Source: Caenorhabditis elegans
Lineage: Eukaryota; Nematoda; Chromadorea; Rhabditida; Rhabditidae
Assembly: GCF_000002985.6 (NCBI RefSeq)
Contig: NC_003280.10
Span: forward strand, 8,304,501 to 8,368,500
Direction of reading: 5' to 3'
DNA length: 64,000 nt
Of this stretch, positions 1 to 11,900 are shown piece after piece (position 1 is the stretch's first letter; each line of letters opens with the position of its first letter). The notes beneath the pieces were generated by a model. That model made no database searches, was not told where the DNA came from, and saw only the letters and a list, made by a program, of their open reading frames with translations. Made by a program: the position numbers and the translations under genes.

Positions 1-1382
1 AAAGTTCAACAGTTTCACAATGATATTTTCTAATTTCATCGCAATAGTAATTCCACACATTTTCCCAACAATAAAATACCCCTTATAGAAATCGCAAAAT
101 TATTCCCAAAGCACAAACTTATAGAAACACACTTTTTCTGCAAACCAAATAATTAAGTTTTGGTTGAAAATTTGCAATCAATTTATGAGCTTAAAATATT
201 TACAAGTTCCGCTGGAAAACAATTAACTGACGTATGAGCAGTTTTACTATGATATATTTAGAAATGATCTTTAGAAGTCAAATGTAATTTTGGAATTTTC
301 GAGGGTTCACGGATTCAGTAATAAAAATAGTAAGATGACGTTACTAAACTTTAGTAGATGCTCTGAATCTTCGAGCAATGATAGGTACTTGAAGCTCGTC
401 TACTTGAGATTTTGAGATTTTTCAAACAGTTTGAGGTCTCACGTTTGTTGTCTTTTTTTGCCTACGCCTTTCGGTGTTCATTGAAACAGAAAAGTAAGCA
501 ACCTCCGAGTATGTCTTGTTACTCTAGGTAAGAATTTCGATGAGTAAGTTACTTAATGAAATTGCAAAAGGCGACTCAATGTTCGTTTCCTCTTTTAAAC
601 ATTACTTCCGTTTCTTTTTCGAGATGTCAGTTTATTTTATTATTGCAGATGCGTGCCAGTCCAAAATAATTAAATTAAGGATCAAAGAGAAATTCAAAAC
701 AGACAATGAACTTTTGAACTTGTACATTAGGTATAGACTGTTCAAGCTGTCAAATTGAAAATCTGATCAAGTGAGCCCAATCCATGTCTAGTCTTGTTTT
801 CAATTTCGTCACAATTTGATTACAGTTGTTCGGTAATTGTTCATTTTTGTTTGTTTTCTCCAAAAAGAAAGAACACTTCCGTGAGCACATTCAAGTGTAC
901 AGATTTTTTGTTAAAATATCTAGACCAAAAGAGAAAATAAATCAAAATGGAAAAAATACATAGGATTATTTCAACAAATTATAAACGCTAACGTTATACC
1001 GCGTTGAAAGCATGAGACTATTCAAAAGAACTAGTGTTTCCAACTGGACCTACCTCTAAATAAAAGATAAAATGCAATTAAAACTGGTGAAGCGTATTCA
1101 ACATTTTAATTTTCCCCTCCAACTTTTTATGGTGGCATCTAAAGGGTAAGTACTACCAAGAAAAGACCATTTTTACTTCCTTTTCAAGTGGCAAAAACTG
1201 AATTACCGCAATTGAATTTTGCTCTTTTTGTCAGAAGCGTAAGCTCAATAAATTAATTCATATAAATCCAAAAAAATTGTGGATATGAATATAACAGGGG
1301 TTCACAAAAATTGTGATGGGGTTCTTGCAAGATACAAACAATTGTTCGATTCGAGAAAATACAAACTGAACAATAAAGAACT
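1..1382. other. 3' flank of the potassium-channel gene, no gene seen
   Basis: AT-rich noncoding DNA downstream of the stop codon of channel cassette B. The only open frame of any length, 540-758 on the plus strand, has no family resemblance and no splice context that would make it an exon. The 3' untranslated region of the channel probably occupies the high-coordinate end of this interval. Confidence 0.6.
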
Positions 1383-2945
1383 TCAGATTAGCTTGCTCGC
1401 TTTGGATCCATTGTTTTGAATCGGTGTGGTCCCTCCATTCTTGTTTTGACTGAGTTTTTTAGGTTTTGTGGATCCGTCAGGTGGGCACACGAGAAGTGGA
1501 GTGTTGTTAGAAAACGCAGAGAGAGGGCCTCCTGAAAGTGTGTTTTATACAAGGTAATCGGTGGCAACTGCTTGGCAACGGTTTGAGACTTTATAGAACC
1601 ACTTGAGAAATTTCAATAAGTTGACAATGTTTTTTTCCAGAAAGTAACCACCGTCTGCCAACCAGTTAACTTACCATCTGAAGGATTTGAACCTCCACCA
1701 CTAACTGGACCTCTTTGTGTGAGAGCACTTATCATAACTGCAGTTGTACTTCTTCCAACAACTGGCTTAATTTCGTGTGGTTGAAGAACTCTTCGTCTTT
1801 TCTTTGGAAGTTTAGATCTGAATGAGCCATTTAATTAAATGAGTTCTCACACAAAAGTAATCCAGATCGCAGAAGAAAAATATTTTCTGAGCTGTGGATA
1901 ACTCAATAAAGAGTTAGTGAAATTCAATTTATTATGACCAAGGAACAAGTCATAATTTTTTCTGATATAACGGTTGTTTTGTGGAAAACAACAGCGCCTA
2001 AGCACATGGGTTAGTAACTATTAACTTACCGTGCTTGTGCATGTGAGTAAAACATTGCAAAGTTGGATACGATAACTGGAACCGGAAGAGCAATTGTGAG
2101 CACCCCCATTAGAGCACACACAGAGCCAACTAAACGGCCAAGTGATGTTTGAGGAACCTGCAAATTATATCGTTCAATTGGCAAAATTTAATGTTAAATT
2201 TAACTTGCCAAATCTCCAAAACCAATTGTACAAATTGTAATTACAGCCCACCATAATCCAACCGGAATCGACGAGAATTGATTTTCTTCGTTATGTTCAA
2301 CTCTTTCAGCATAATAAACCAGTGCAGCAAATATCACAATACCAAGAAGAACAAAGAAAACTAAGAGAAATAATTCCTGAGCAGATGCTTTGAATGTTTG
2401 AATTAAAATCTTGAGGCCAGTGGAATGTTGAGTTAATTTAAATAGCCGAAGAATTCTGATGATTGAGAAGAATTCAACAGAATCTCTGTTTGACCCGGAA
2501 AGAGTTCGATCAAGAGCCCAATCGATATAAAATGACACAGTAGCAATAAAGTCGATTAGGTTGACCGGTGTTCGAAGGAATGTTGCAACATTTGGGCAGA
2601 ACACCATTCTGGTCAAGAACTCTCCAGAAAACCAAATATTAGATAACAACTCCACGTAGAAAAACGAGGGATGAGCTCTGAAAAAACGTTGGGGAGTTAT
2701 TAAACGGAAACCAATAAAACATGTTAAGCTATTTAAAATTGTACTTAAATTTTCCAATTTAAAACCAACCTCGTTGCTGTTTTTCCAACATAAATATTAT
2801 TCATCTGAACGCCATTTAGTGGAGCACTAAAATTTCCCATTGTTGTTGAAATATCAATATCAGGAATTCGAAACGATGGATGTGTCTTTAAACAGAAGCA
2901 AACAATTGATATGATGACGAAAATGATGTTGACAACTGATATCAC
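1383..2945 (-). other. Channel-core cassette B (S1-S6 and C-terminus)
   Basis: Five exons: 2945-2770, 2677-2209, 2157-2030, 1817-1675 and 1531-1383. S1 begins [12 protein letters not shown]. The S4 region, [14 protein letters not shown], keeps the three positive residues of Shaw channels. The pore is [17 protein letters not shown] joined to [12 protein letters not shown]6 has PVPVIVSNF, and the tail has [11 protein letters not shown] and ends KASKLI then TGA. Intron positions differ from cassette A: S2 to the filter lies in a single 469-nt exon. The intron after the filter must start with GC (TTG followed by gcaagt) to keep frame. The group begins in phase 0 right after an intron, as cassette A does, and has no start codon or T1 exons of its own, so it is best read as an alternative 3' half of the same gene. 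Confidence 0.8.
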
Positions 2946-5900
2946 CTGAAAATTGGAACTGGTCGAATGACTTTATGTGTTCAAAATAGAAATTTAAGTA
3001 TTTATAAACTGTTATAAACATTGTCAAAGGCAGGAAGCAGAAAAAACGTGTCAAAATCTTGAAATTGAAGTACTTCAAAGTTCTTTTCAAAGTTCAAAGT
3101 TTTTTTCAAACCAGAAACAGGATATTGACAAACTTTTCCTACCAAAAAGATTGGACAAATTGACAAGGGACTGTCCCAAAAAAAGCAATATCCTCAAAAA
3201 ATGTTAGTAAATTTTAGAGAATTTCAGCAGCCCGTATTTACATGCATGGACACCCTAAAAATGAACACGGACAACTAGTTTCTTCTCGAAAAAGACAACT
3301 AAATTAATGACACACATTTAGAAAACAAAGATTTTGTTCAAATTAAAAAAAATTGAGATTTATCAGGAAAAAATGACAAAATAATGATAAAATAACCCGT
3401 GGACGGATGACAAGGTAAGCATTATGTTTTCGCAAAAATGTGATATCACAATTTTTGAGAAGTGGATTCTTAAAATAAAGATAATTGAATATATAAAAAG
3501 GAATTTTGAAAAGTTAGGCCATCAATTTTGACGCTGAATTGTCATGCATTGATGGTCCACCATTGGCATTCTTGAAATTAGCAGGTGGTTGGTTGAATGT
3601 TGCTGATGAACTCTTCTTTCGATGTTTTCCATGATGCTGTTTTACTCCCAACAGAGCTGGCTTTACTTCATGTGCCTTTAAATATTTCAATTTGTAAAGA
3701 ATTTTAATATCAAATCTCGCGATAAGCTTCGGACAGTAATTCTTTGATTACGCTTCAAAATTCAAACTTTCTCAAATTGTGCTATGACAATCATACCGCG
3801 CTGGTTGCATCAACTCACATTTAATTTTTTTTCTAAATTTAGAATTGGCTCACCTGTAAAACTCTCCTTCTCTTCTTTGGAAGTTTTGCTCTTGCTTGTG
3901 AATGAGAGTATAAATTTGAAAAGTTGGATACAATAACTGGAACTGGAAGAGCAATTGTGAGTACACCCATCAGTGCACAAAGTGATCCGACCAGCATTCC
4001 TAAATAAGTTTTAGGGACCATGTCACCAAAACCAACTGTGGATATTGTCACCAAGCTCCTGGAAAACATTTGAATAGTGGGTTGAAATAAATATTTCAGC
4101 GCTCACACCATTTTTTTAATCTTAAGAAATATATTAATTCAATTAGAAAATCTTACCACCAAAGGCCCAATGGTATACTTGTGAATTGATTGTCCTTATT
4201 CAATTGGCTTCTCTCAGCATAGTAAACCAATGCCGCAAAAATCACAATTGCTAGAATGACAAAGAATACCAACAGGAACAGTTCTTGTGCAGAGGCCTAG
4301 AATTATTGTTTTTAAAAACATTCCTTAGCTTGTATTGTACTTTGAAAGTTTGAATGAGAATCTTTAATCCGGAAAAATGTTGAGTTAATTTGAATAACCT
4401 GAGAACGCAGATCATTGAGAGGAAATCCAATGTAACAAGGGAACCTGGAAGTTTTCAGATATGTGTGTTCACCAAAAATCCAATTAAAAAAAATTAAAAC
4501 TCACCAGTTTGAATGAGAATCGCGTGTAAAAGTGATTCGAAAAAGAATGCTCCAGTTGAAATGACATCAATGATTGTCAAAGGAGACCTCACAAACTTGT
4601 GGAATGATGGACAAAACAGACTTCTGATAAGCTGCAACATTTTTTTAATTATTGAAATTAAAATGTAAACAGTCTTACAAGTTCAATTGTAAACCAGATA
4701 TTGCAAATGAGATCGACATAGAAAAAGTTTGGATGTGGTGAAGTAACTGGTTTATCAGTTCCTATCGTTTTGTGATAGTTCTTGAACCCACCCTCATCAA
4801 CGACTCGTAACGAGTAAAACACTGAAATTTTTAAGAAAAATAAATAAAATAAATAATTGAACTTACCATCAATATCTGGAATTTGAAATGAAGGATCCGT
4901 TTTGAGAATGAATGAGCATGTGGAGGCAAGAATGAAAGCTACGGAGAGAGACGAAATTACCTAAATAGACTCCAGAAAATGTAAGTTTTCGTTCAAATAA
5001 ATGAACCGAAATCTGTGAATATTGGGATAGAAAAATAGAACATAAAATATTTTTTTACTGTTTCAATTTTCCACAAAAAACTATGGGAGCAAAACTAGAA
5101 CGAGGTTAGGTTTCAGACACACATGCAATTTAGTTTTTATTGGTGAGATGTCGTGCAACAATTGGATAGAACTTTCAACAATATTTTATCAGAACACATT
5201 TAGAAGTTAATTTTTAAAGACTAACCCTTGCATATTTGGAACTCCATGGTTCATCAAATAATGCCCATACTCTGGGTTTTAATCGTTGCCATTGTGACAT
5301 ATTTCCAGTGTAATAGTCATCTTCCCACCCAAACTTTTTTGCGATCTGAATCAATTATGTTACAAGGTATGATAACATATAAACAATCGGATTTTAAGTT
5401 TTTAATATTTTATTAATTTCCATAAAATTTACCTCTTCCTGTGTCGGTGGATCCCCATCCAAATCCAATGATTCAATAACAGCTAGGGTGTCTTGTGTAT
5501 CTCTGTGTTGTGTATACGTCATCCAACAGCACGGTTCCACCTGCAATGATTTGTTTTTTGTTTTTCACTTAAATTTTCAGAAAAAAAAGTCATCAAAATA
5601 TTTTCAGAAAATATTTACCCGTTTTCTCATCAGCATAGTTTTTTTTTCAAAAACATTCAAAACTAAAAACTTACTTGATTAGCGTCGAGACCCCAAAACT
5701 CAAGTTCTTCCTCGAATAACGGACCACAAACATTTGTTGGATAATGAAGTTTACCTAGAAAATATGAAGTTATCTTAGAATATATTTTTCCATGTTTTGA
5801 TGTTTTAAGTTTAAAAAAAATTCCAAAAGCGTTTGAAAAAAATGGTGAACCTTTCCAATGCACATCTGCATGTAACCCAATTTTTAATGAAAAACTCACC

Positions 5901-8900
5901 AGTTCTATAATAATTTAGAATCATGGAAAATACTCCCGGATGCCTATCGAAGAAGTACTCGTTTAGGACTGGATCGTAATTTGCCAAGTTTGGAGTCAGG
6001 CGGGACAATCGCGTGGCTGGAATCTTCTTTAGCACGTGACTGTAGGTTTCGTGTCGGATACCGCCTACGTTCAGGATTACCCGATGTTCTGTGTCCATCC
6101 AGGACTGTAAAAACGAAAAATTAGATAAAGAATTAAAAGAATTGCTTGAATCAATTTTTAAATTAAACCATCCATAGAACTTTCTTGATTTTTTGAAATT
6201 TTATTGGCTCGTCATATCATCAAAATATAATCGTCTAAAACTAATTGTTTTAGACCAAAATTGCGAATACTGAGGAATGAAAATGAAGAAAATGTGAGCT
6301 TTGACTTTCAAGACATTGAGGTTTGGAAAAAATATATGTATAAAAACGGAAATGAACTTCAACCCTTCTACCTACTAAGAAGAGCATTGCAGGTCAAACA
6401 ACTAAAAATGTCTACTTTTGAAAAATACCAACTCGAACATTTTATTTCAAAAAAAAAATTGGAATCTGCTAAACTGAATGAAAGAGATCTGTAAATGACA
6501 ACTACCCGCTACCTTTCATAGACAACTCGTAGCAGAAAACGAAAAAGAAAGAAGAAAAAAAAGAGGAATGACTAGAAAAAAGAGCATTTTTTGATATATG
6601 TATGCAGGAAGTCGCCAATAAGCATACATTTTGAGATGGATGGGGTTGAGAAGGAGGACTTCAGAAAGAATTGGTCTATTCTGTATCCGTTCGCAAGATT
6701 ATCCTCTCAAAAAAGGGGCCCGTTGGGAAAACTAAAAAAAATCGCAACGTATGATGAGAATTTGCTGAAATTGTAAAAATAACACATTTTCAAGCTTACT
6801 TGTCTCATCAGTTCATTTATTAACAATTCGTCAAAAGAACTGATAATTTTTTGATGAATGCCATTTTGAAATTATTTTCTAAGTTATTCTATCCAAACAC
6901 TATCAGAAACTAGCTGAAAATTTAGAGGTAGACACACATTTAGCATCAGAAGATTTTTTTAAAGTAGTGAACCGGAACATTTCCGGGTAATTTAATATGT
7001 ATTCTAGTAAAACGTATGTTAACATCCCCATCCCTTTTCCCCTAAACATATGTGCACTTTTTTCAAAGAAACGGGATTGGCACACTAAGAAAGACAAATG
7101 GTGGATTTTCTCTGTAAAGTTTAAAATTTGTGAACTCGAAAAAAGTAGAGAATCAGGAAGAAAGGAAAAAGGAGCAAAGACGCTTTTGTGACGGTGATGG
7201 GGGTACGAGTAATGATGTTGCATAAAGTAATCCTGGTTTAGAGAAGAGAAACAATGAATTGTTGGGGGGAAACATGCGACGTATTCAACAAATCAGCACT
7301 GAACCCTATTTATGACATTTAAGTGTGAAAATTTAAATTCAGGCGGATTTAAGGTTTATGACGATTTATCGGTTTAATATCTTTAATTTCTTTTTTTTCT
7401 AAATTTAAATATTTTAAAGGAAATAGACGATGGATTGAATTTTAGAAAACACACGAAAGTCGATTAAGAAGAAGTCGACGACGAAAGCAAAAACGACTTG
7501 AAATGAAGTAACGATGAATTAGAAGAAGTTCGTTTACTTCTCATTCGTTTTCTTCTAACTCGTCGTTTTTGCTCCTTGCTGTTATTCAGTTGATGAGCTC
7601 AAAAAGGAGGAGCTCCGAAGGAGACAAAGAACTCGAAGAAGATGCACGACAAAATGAGCTAAACTTTTTCCCCTTCTTTTTCTTCTCCTGCTATTCCTTC
7701 TTCAAGTCGTTTATTTTATTTCATTTTACTTCGTTTTCTCGGCGTTTTGTTCTTCAATAAGTTTTTTGATTAGGGTTAGACATATATGACACAAAAACTG
7801 GGAGCATCAGAAAGAAAAGCTGAAAATAAGCTGTAGTAGTAGTCTATGAAAACACAATTAAAGGGTGGGTAATCGACGAGGGGTAAGAGGAAATGGAAAT
7901 GAAGGTTTTTTTTACATCGTGTGCAATTTTGATTCAGATTCGGATATGGACAGAATCTAGTTCTCGCTCAGAAAAATCGTGATTCAATTTGTTTAAGAGA
8001 GTGAGAATACACAGCTCTATTTGACATGTTTTGTGATGAGTCTTTTGCTGGAGAGGTGATCGGATGAAGTGGTGAGTGAGATGAACGCCTATTTGCAGCA
8101 ATTTTTGTGTAAGAGTTACATGCCCCATTTCTACGTTTTCTCATTTTCCCTTGGCGCCTATTCAAAATGCTCGTAGAGAACATCGTAAAGCTATCATAAA
8201 ACAAGAAATTGAAGACATGGTGTCAGTGATGGAACGACTTATTTTTTATGAAGTTTGAAAATTTATATAAGATCCCTAATGAATTTTTAAAAAAGTAATA
8301 ACATGATAGTTCTAACGTTCTTTTAAAGATTTCGTTTGATGGCATTAAATACAACCCGTTAGAGCTGTTACGATTTTGACCGTAGTTGATAAATCAATTC
8401 TGTTTTTTTCGTTTTTTCAAATTCGAAAAATCGAAAAATTTTTGTTTTTCGATTTTCTGAAAAAAAAATCGAAATAAAAACTTACAAATAAACTTACAAA
8501 ACAGCTGATAATGTTTTATTTTTGAACCTTTTCGTTGTAGGAGGTTGTAAATATCTATTCAAAAAGGGTACCCACAGGGAAGGATAATTATAACAGTACA
8601 GCAGGACGTATCGTACGTGTTGATACCTTCTTAATAGAGCTAATAGTAGAATATGTAGGTCATTGGGTTGTAAAAATGTGTCCCTTTATGGGTGGGTGGC
8701 GATTATAAATGTATCTCACAAGATGTTTTCTTCGAATAAACAAGAATGTCATCTAACCAGGAAAAAAACGATTTATTTCGTTTTTCGAAAAAAAAATCGA
8801 AAAATCGAACATTTTTCGATTTTCAATTTTTCGATTTTTCGATTTTTCGATTTTCACTGAAAAACATCGAAAAATCGAAAAAATTGAAAAATCGAAAAAT

Positions 8901-11900
8901 GACACCCTTGATTGCAATCAAGAAAAATGAACACTGGTTACGGTCTTAAGAGGACTTTAAGAGAAGACTGGACTTTTTGCGAAAAATAGCTACCGTATTT
9001 TTTCCCCGATGATATCGTTATTAATCTCCTTGACATTGTTTTTTTTCGTAGAGAGGGGAGAAGTCTGGTCCATCAAGTACATCAAAAGTATATGTATGAT
9101 TAAACGTAATATTGGATTATTCTACTGTACACTGAAATCCGACTCTAAGAAGTTATGAGATAATGTTATTGAGAAGGTAAAAGTCTAAAACGATATTTCA
9201 TGAATGCTGTAAAGTAAAGTAATAGATGCCAATAAATCATCTCTCTGAATGATGACAAGTTTTCTAAATGGAAAAATAGTCACGAGGTGTGTAAATGAAT
9301 GCAAATGGGCTCTTGGTCCATGATGAGTCCAAGTGATCGCTCGTCGAATGTGATGAGTAGGTGAGACTGGGGAAAGGTATTTTGACAGCTTTACACTTCA
9401 ATTGACGAAAAGAGCCAGCCGCAAGAAGTGAGAGCTCAAATGAGCTGTGAAAGAGTCCGAAAGAAATGGAGGTATTTATAAATGATAAAATGTTGTTATT
9501 TTGAGGTTGGCATGGAACAAAAAGGTTTAGAGTGAAAGTTTCTAGACGTAGAAGCTTGAAGAAAATAGCGAATCCTTGATGTGGTGGACCTCCTGAGGAT
9601 ATCAAATTTCAGTTAAGAATGAGAAAATGTAGATGGAGGAAAAAAGCTAGATGACTGGAGTCACATTGATTTTGAATGCAATATGCTGTTGAAAGAATGA
9701 GGAGCAATTAAATAATTTTGCAAAACTGAACAGATTTCAAAGTTTTAAGTATGAAAATAATCAAAATATCAAATAATGGAAATTGAAGATCCCTGAGAAA
9801 ACATGGAAATAGAGAACGTTTAGAATCAGGTTTCATCTTTTAACAAAACTATGAGAGTTCCACAGATGTGTTCCTGAAAAGATAGCCATATAAATGGAGA
9901 GTAGACGGGATTTAATGGGCTTGCAATTTGAGAAAAGTTAGTTGATCGAACGTATATTTCAGAATTCAAAACAAAAATAGGATAGCCTGGAATGTGAAAA
10001 CTAAATTAAAACTAGCAGCTGAGATATTTTTAAGAAATATCCACAGCTTCAAATTTTAACATTTATTTTAGTTTGTCAACCGGTTTCACTAACACAAAAC
10101 GTACATTATTCAGCTGAAACAATTACAAAAAGAACGGTATTTGAAAACAGAACTGTATCGAAAAAAAGGGATCAAAAATACTTACCAATGATGTTTCATT
10201 CGAATTCTCTCGAGCCCTCCGATAAATCGAAGCGCGCATGTTTCTCGAAGAGAGTCCACTTTAGAAATGATAGCGTCCAGGACCAGGGACGAAGCAGGAG
10301 CTTCTCCGTTTTTGGAGGAAGAGAGGGCACTAAAGCTCTTCTTTCCTTTCTCTTTCACTCTCTTTGAACAAAAGAGCAAAAATACTAATTCCCCTTGTTG
10401 CTCCCAAAAATGGGTGCCACAAAAAAGAACCGCGGTACTAAACGAGAACCCGGCAAAGAAATTGAAATGTAGAACGTTGTGGTGTCCCATTAACACCACC
10501 CAAAATGGGTTCTCTTTTGAGGAAATCTTGATGACACCCCGGTTAGCAAAAGCCTCTTATGACATTTGAAGGGATGTCTAATGGGATCTTGTAGAGCAGC
10601 AAAAGAATAGAAAAGATGGCCAGTTAGAAGAGGAAAAGCAAGCTTCGGTTACAGATCAAGAAAGTGCAGACTGGTTAGTTGGGAGTAGATGAGGGATCAT
10701 GTTTCAGGAGCATCAGTGACACAAGAACATGCCCCGTATCGGATGACGTGACAAAAGTAGGAGAAAACAAGAACTTTGGTAACTTTCGAGTGGTATCACA
10801 CAGATTTTACAAGTTTCAGAATGCTGGTAGAGGAATCATGTGGAACGAAACCAGAGAAACAATTTTCTATAGGCCTTTGAGATATTTTTCAGTTTTCAAA
10901 TTAAAACAATTCGAATCATTTTCAATCTACAAGAAGCTTGACATATCTCAAAACTTCAAAACTTCAATCAGCTTGTTTTTAAATAGTATGCAAAATCAAT
11001 TTGTATATTGAATAAATTCAACGGAAAGTATAATATATACACCCTTTTAAAAACGTACATAGAAAATTAATGAGTCGATTTTTTTTCACAATAGAATATA
11101 AAAATTTTCACATTGAAGAACACTTGACTTGAAAACCTAGAATAGTTACACTTACCTTTGTTTTAAGCAGCACCTTTTTTGGGTGAATATCGCCCGCCAT
11201 TCTATATACTTGGAATACTGCAACTCTGAATTGGAGTAAAGGAAGCTATTATAAAGACATGAAGGAAAAAGGAAATAACATATTAAGATCACCAAAAAGA
11301 GTAGAAAATTGGTGGAAAGGACCCCTGGAACACTGAGCGGTCCTGAAGGAGAAAAAAGTCATTTTTCATGTTTTTCGTCCATTGGTTTTTGATGAAAAAG
11401 TGATGAAAATATGAGTCGATCTCCGTTACCTGGCGACAGAGATGGAAAACTCATAAATCAACAGTAATAGCTTTTTTATGAGGTGAAATTGGGCGTGCTT
11501 AAGAGATAGAAGGTTTCTGTGCTTGTTCATACATGAAAGTGCATTGACCAAAACTATTAACGCAAAAAAAATTTGCTTGGAAAATTTTGACCTAAAAAAA
11601 ACGACGGAAATTTGTAAAAGCTACACCAATTCTGGGTGTTTATAGTGTTTTTGGACATTTCCAGTCGAAGTAAATTTTCTAGCCACGACAGGAATATTGA
11701 CTAGTAGAAATTGAAGTTTAAACTGAAAGAAATAGATTTTTGAAAATAAAATCCGGATATTACCTTTTCGGTATCTTGAAAAAATCTAAAAATATGTTTG
11801 ATTTTTCAGATTTTCTGAAAATTTTCATAGTCTTAAAAATATGATATTTACTGGGATTTCCTTTAAAACCACTGAAACATACTCCGACGGTTATAAAACG

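Noticed and set aside
1383..2945. Cassette B as an independent second potassium-channel gene
   Set aside because: It lacks any T1 exon and start codon, and opens right after an acceptor in the phase matching the shared T1 exons. Not fully excluded without RNA.
9264..9605. 113-codon minus-strand ORF
   Set aside because: No recognisable features and no fitting splice sites for the channel gene.
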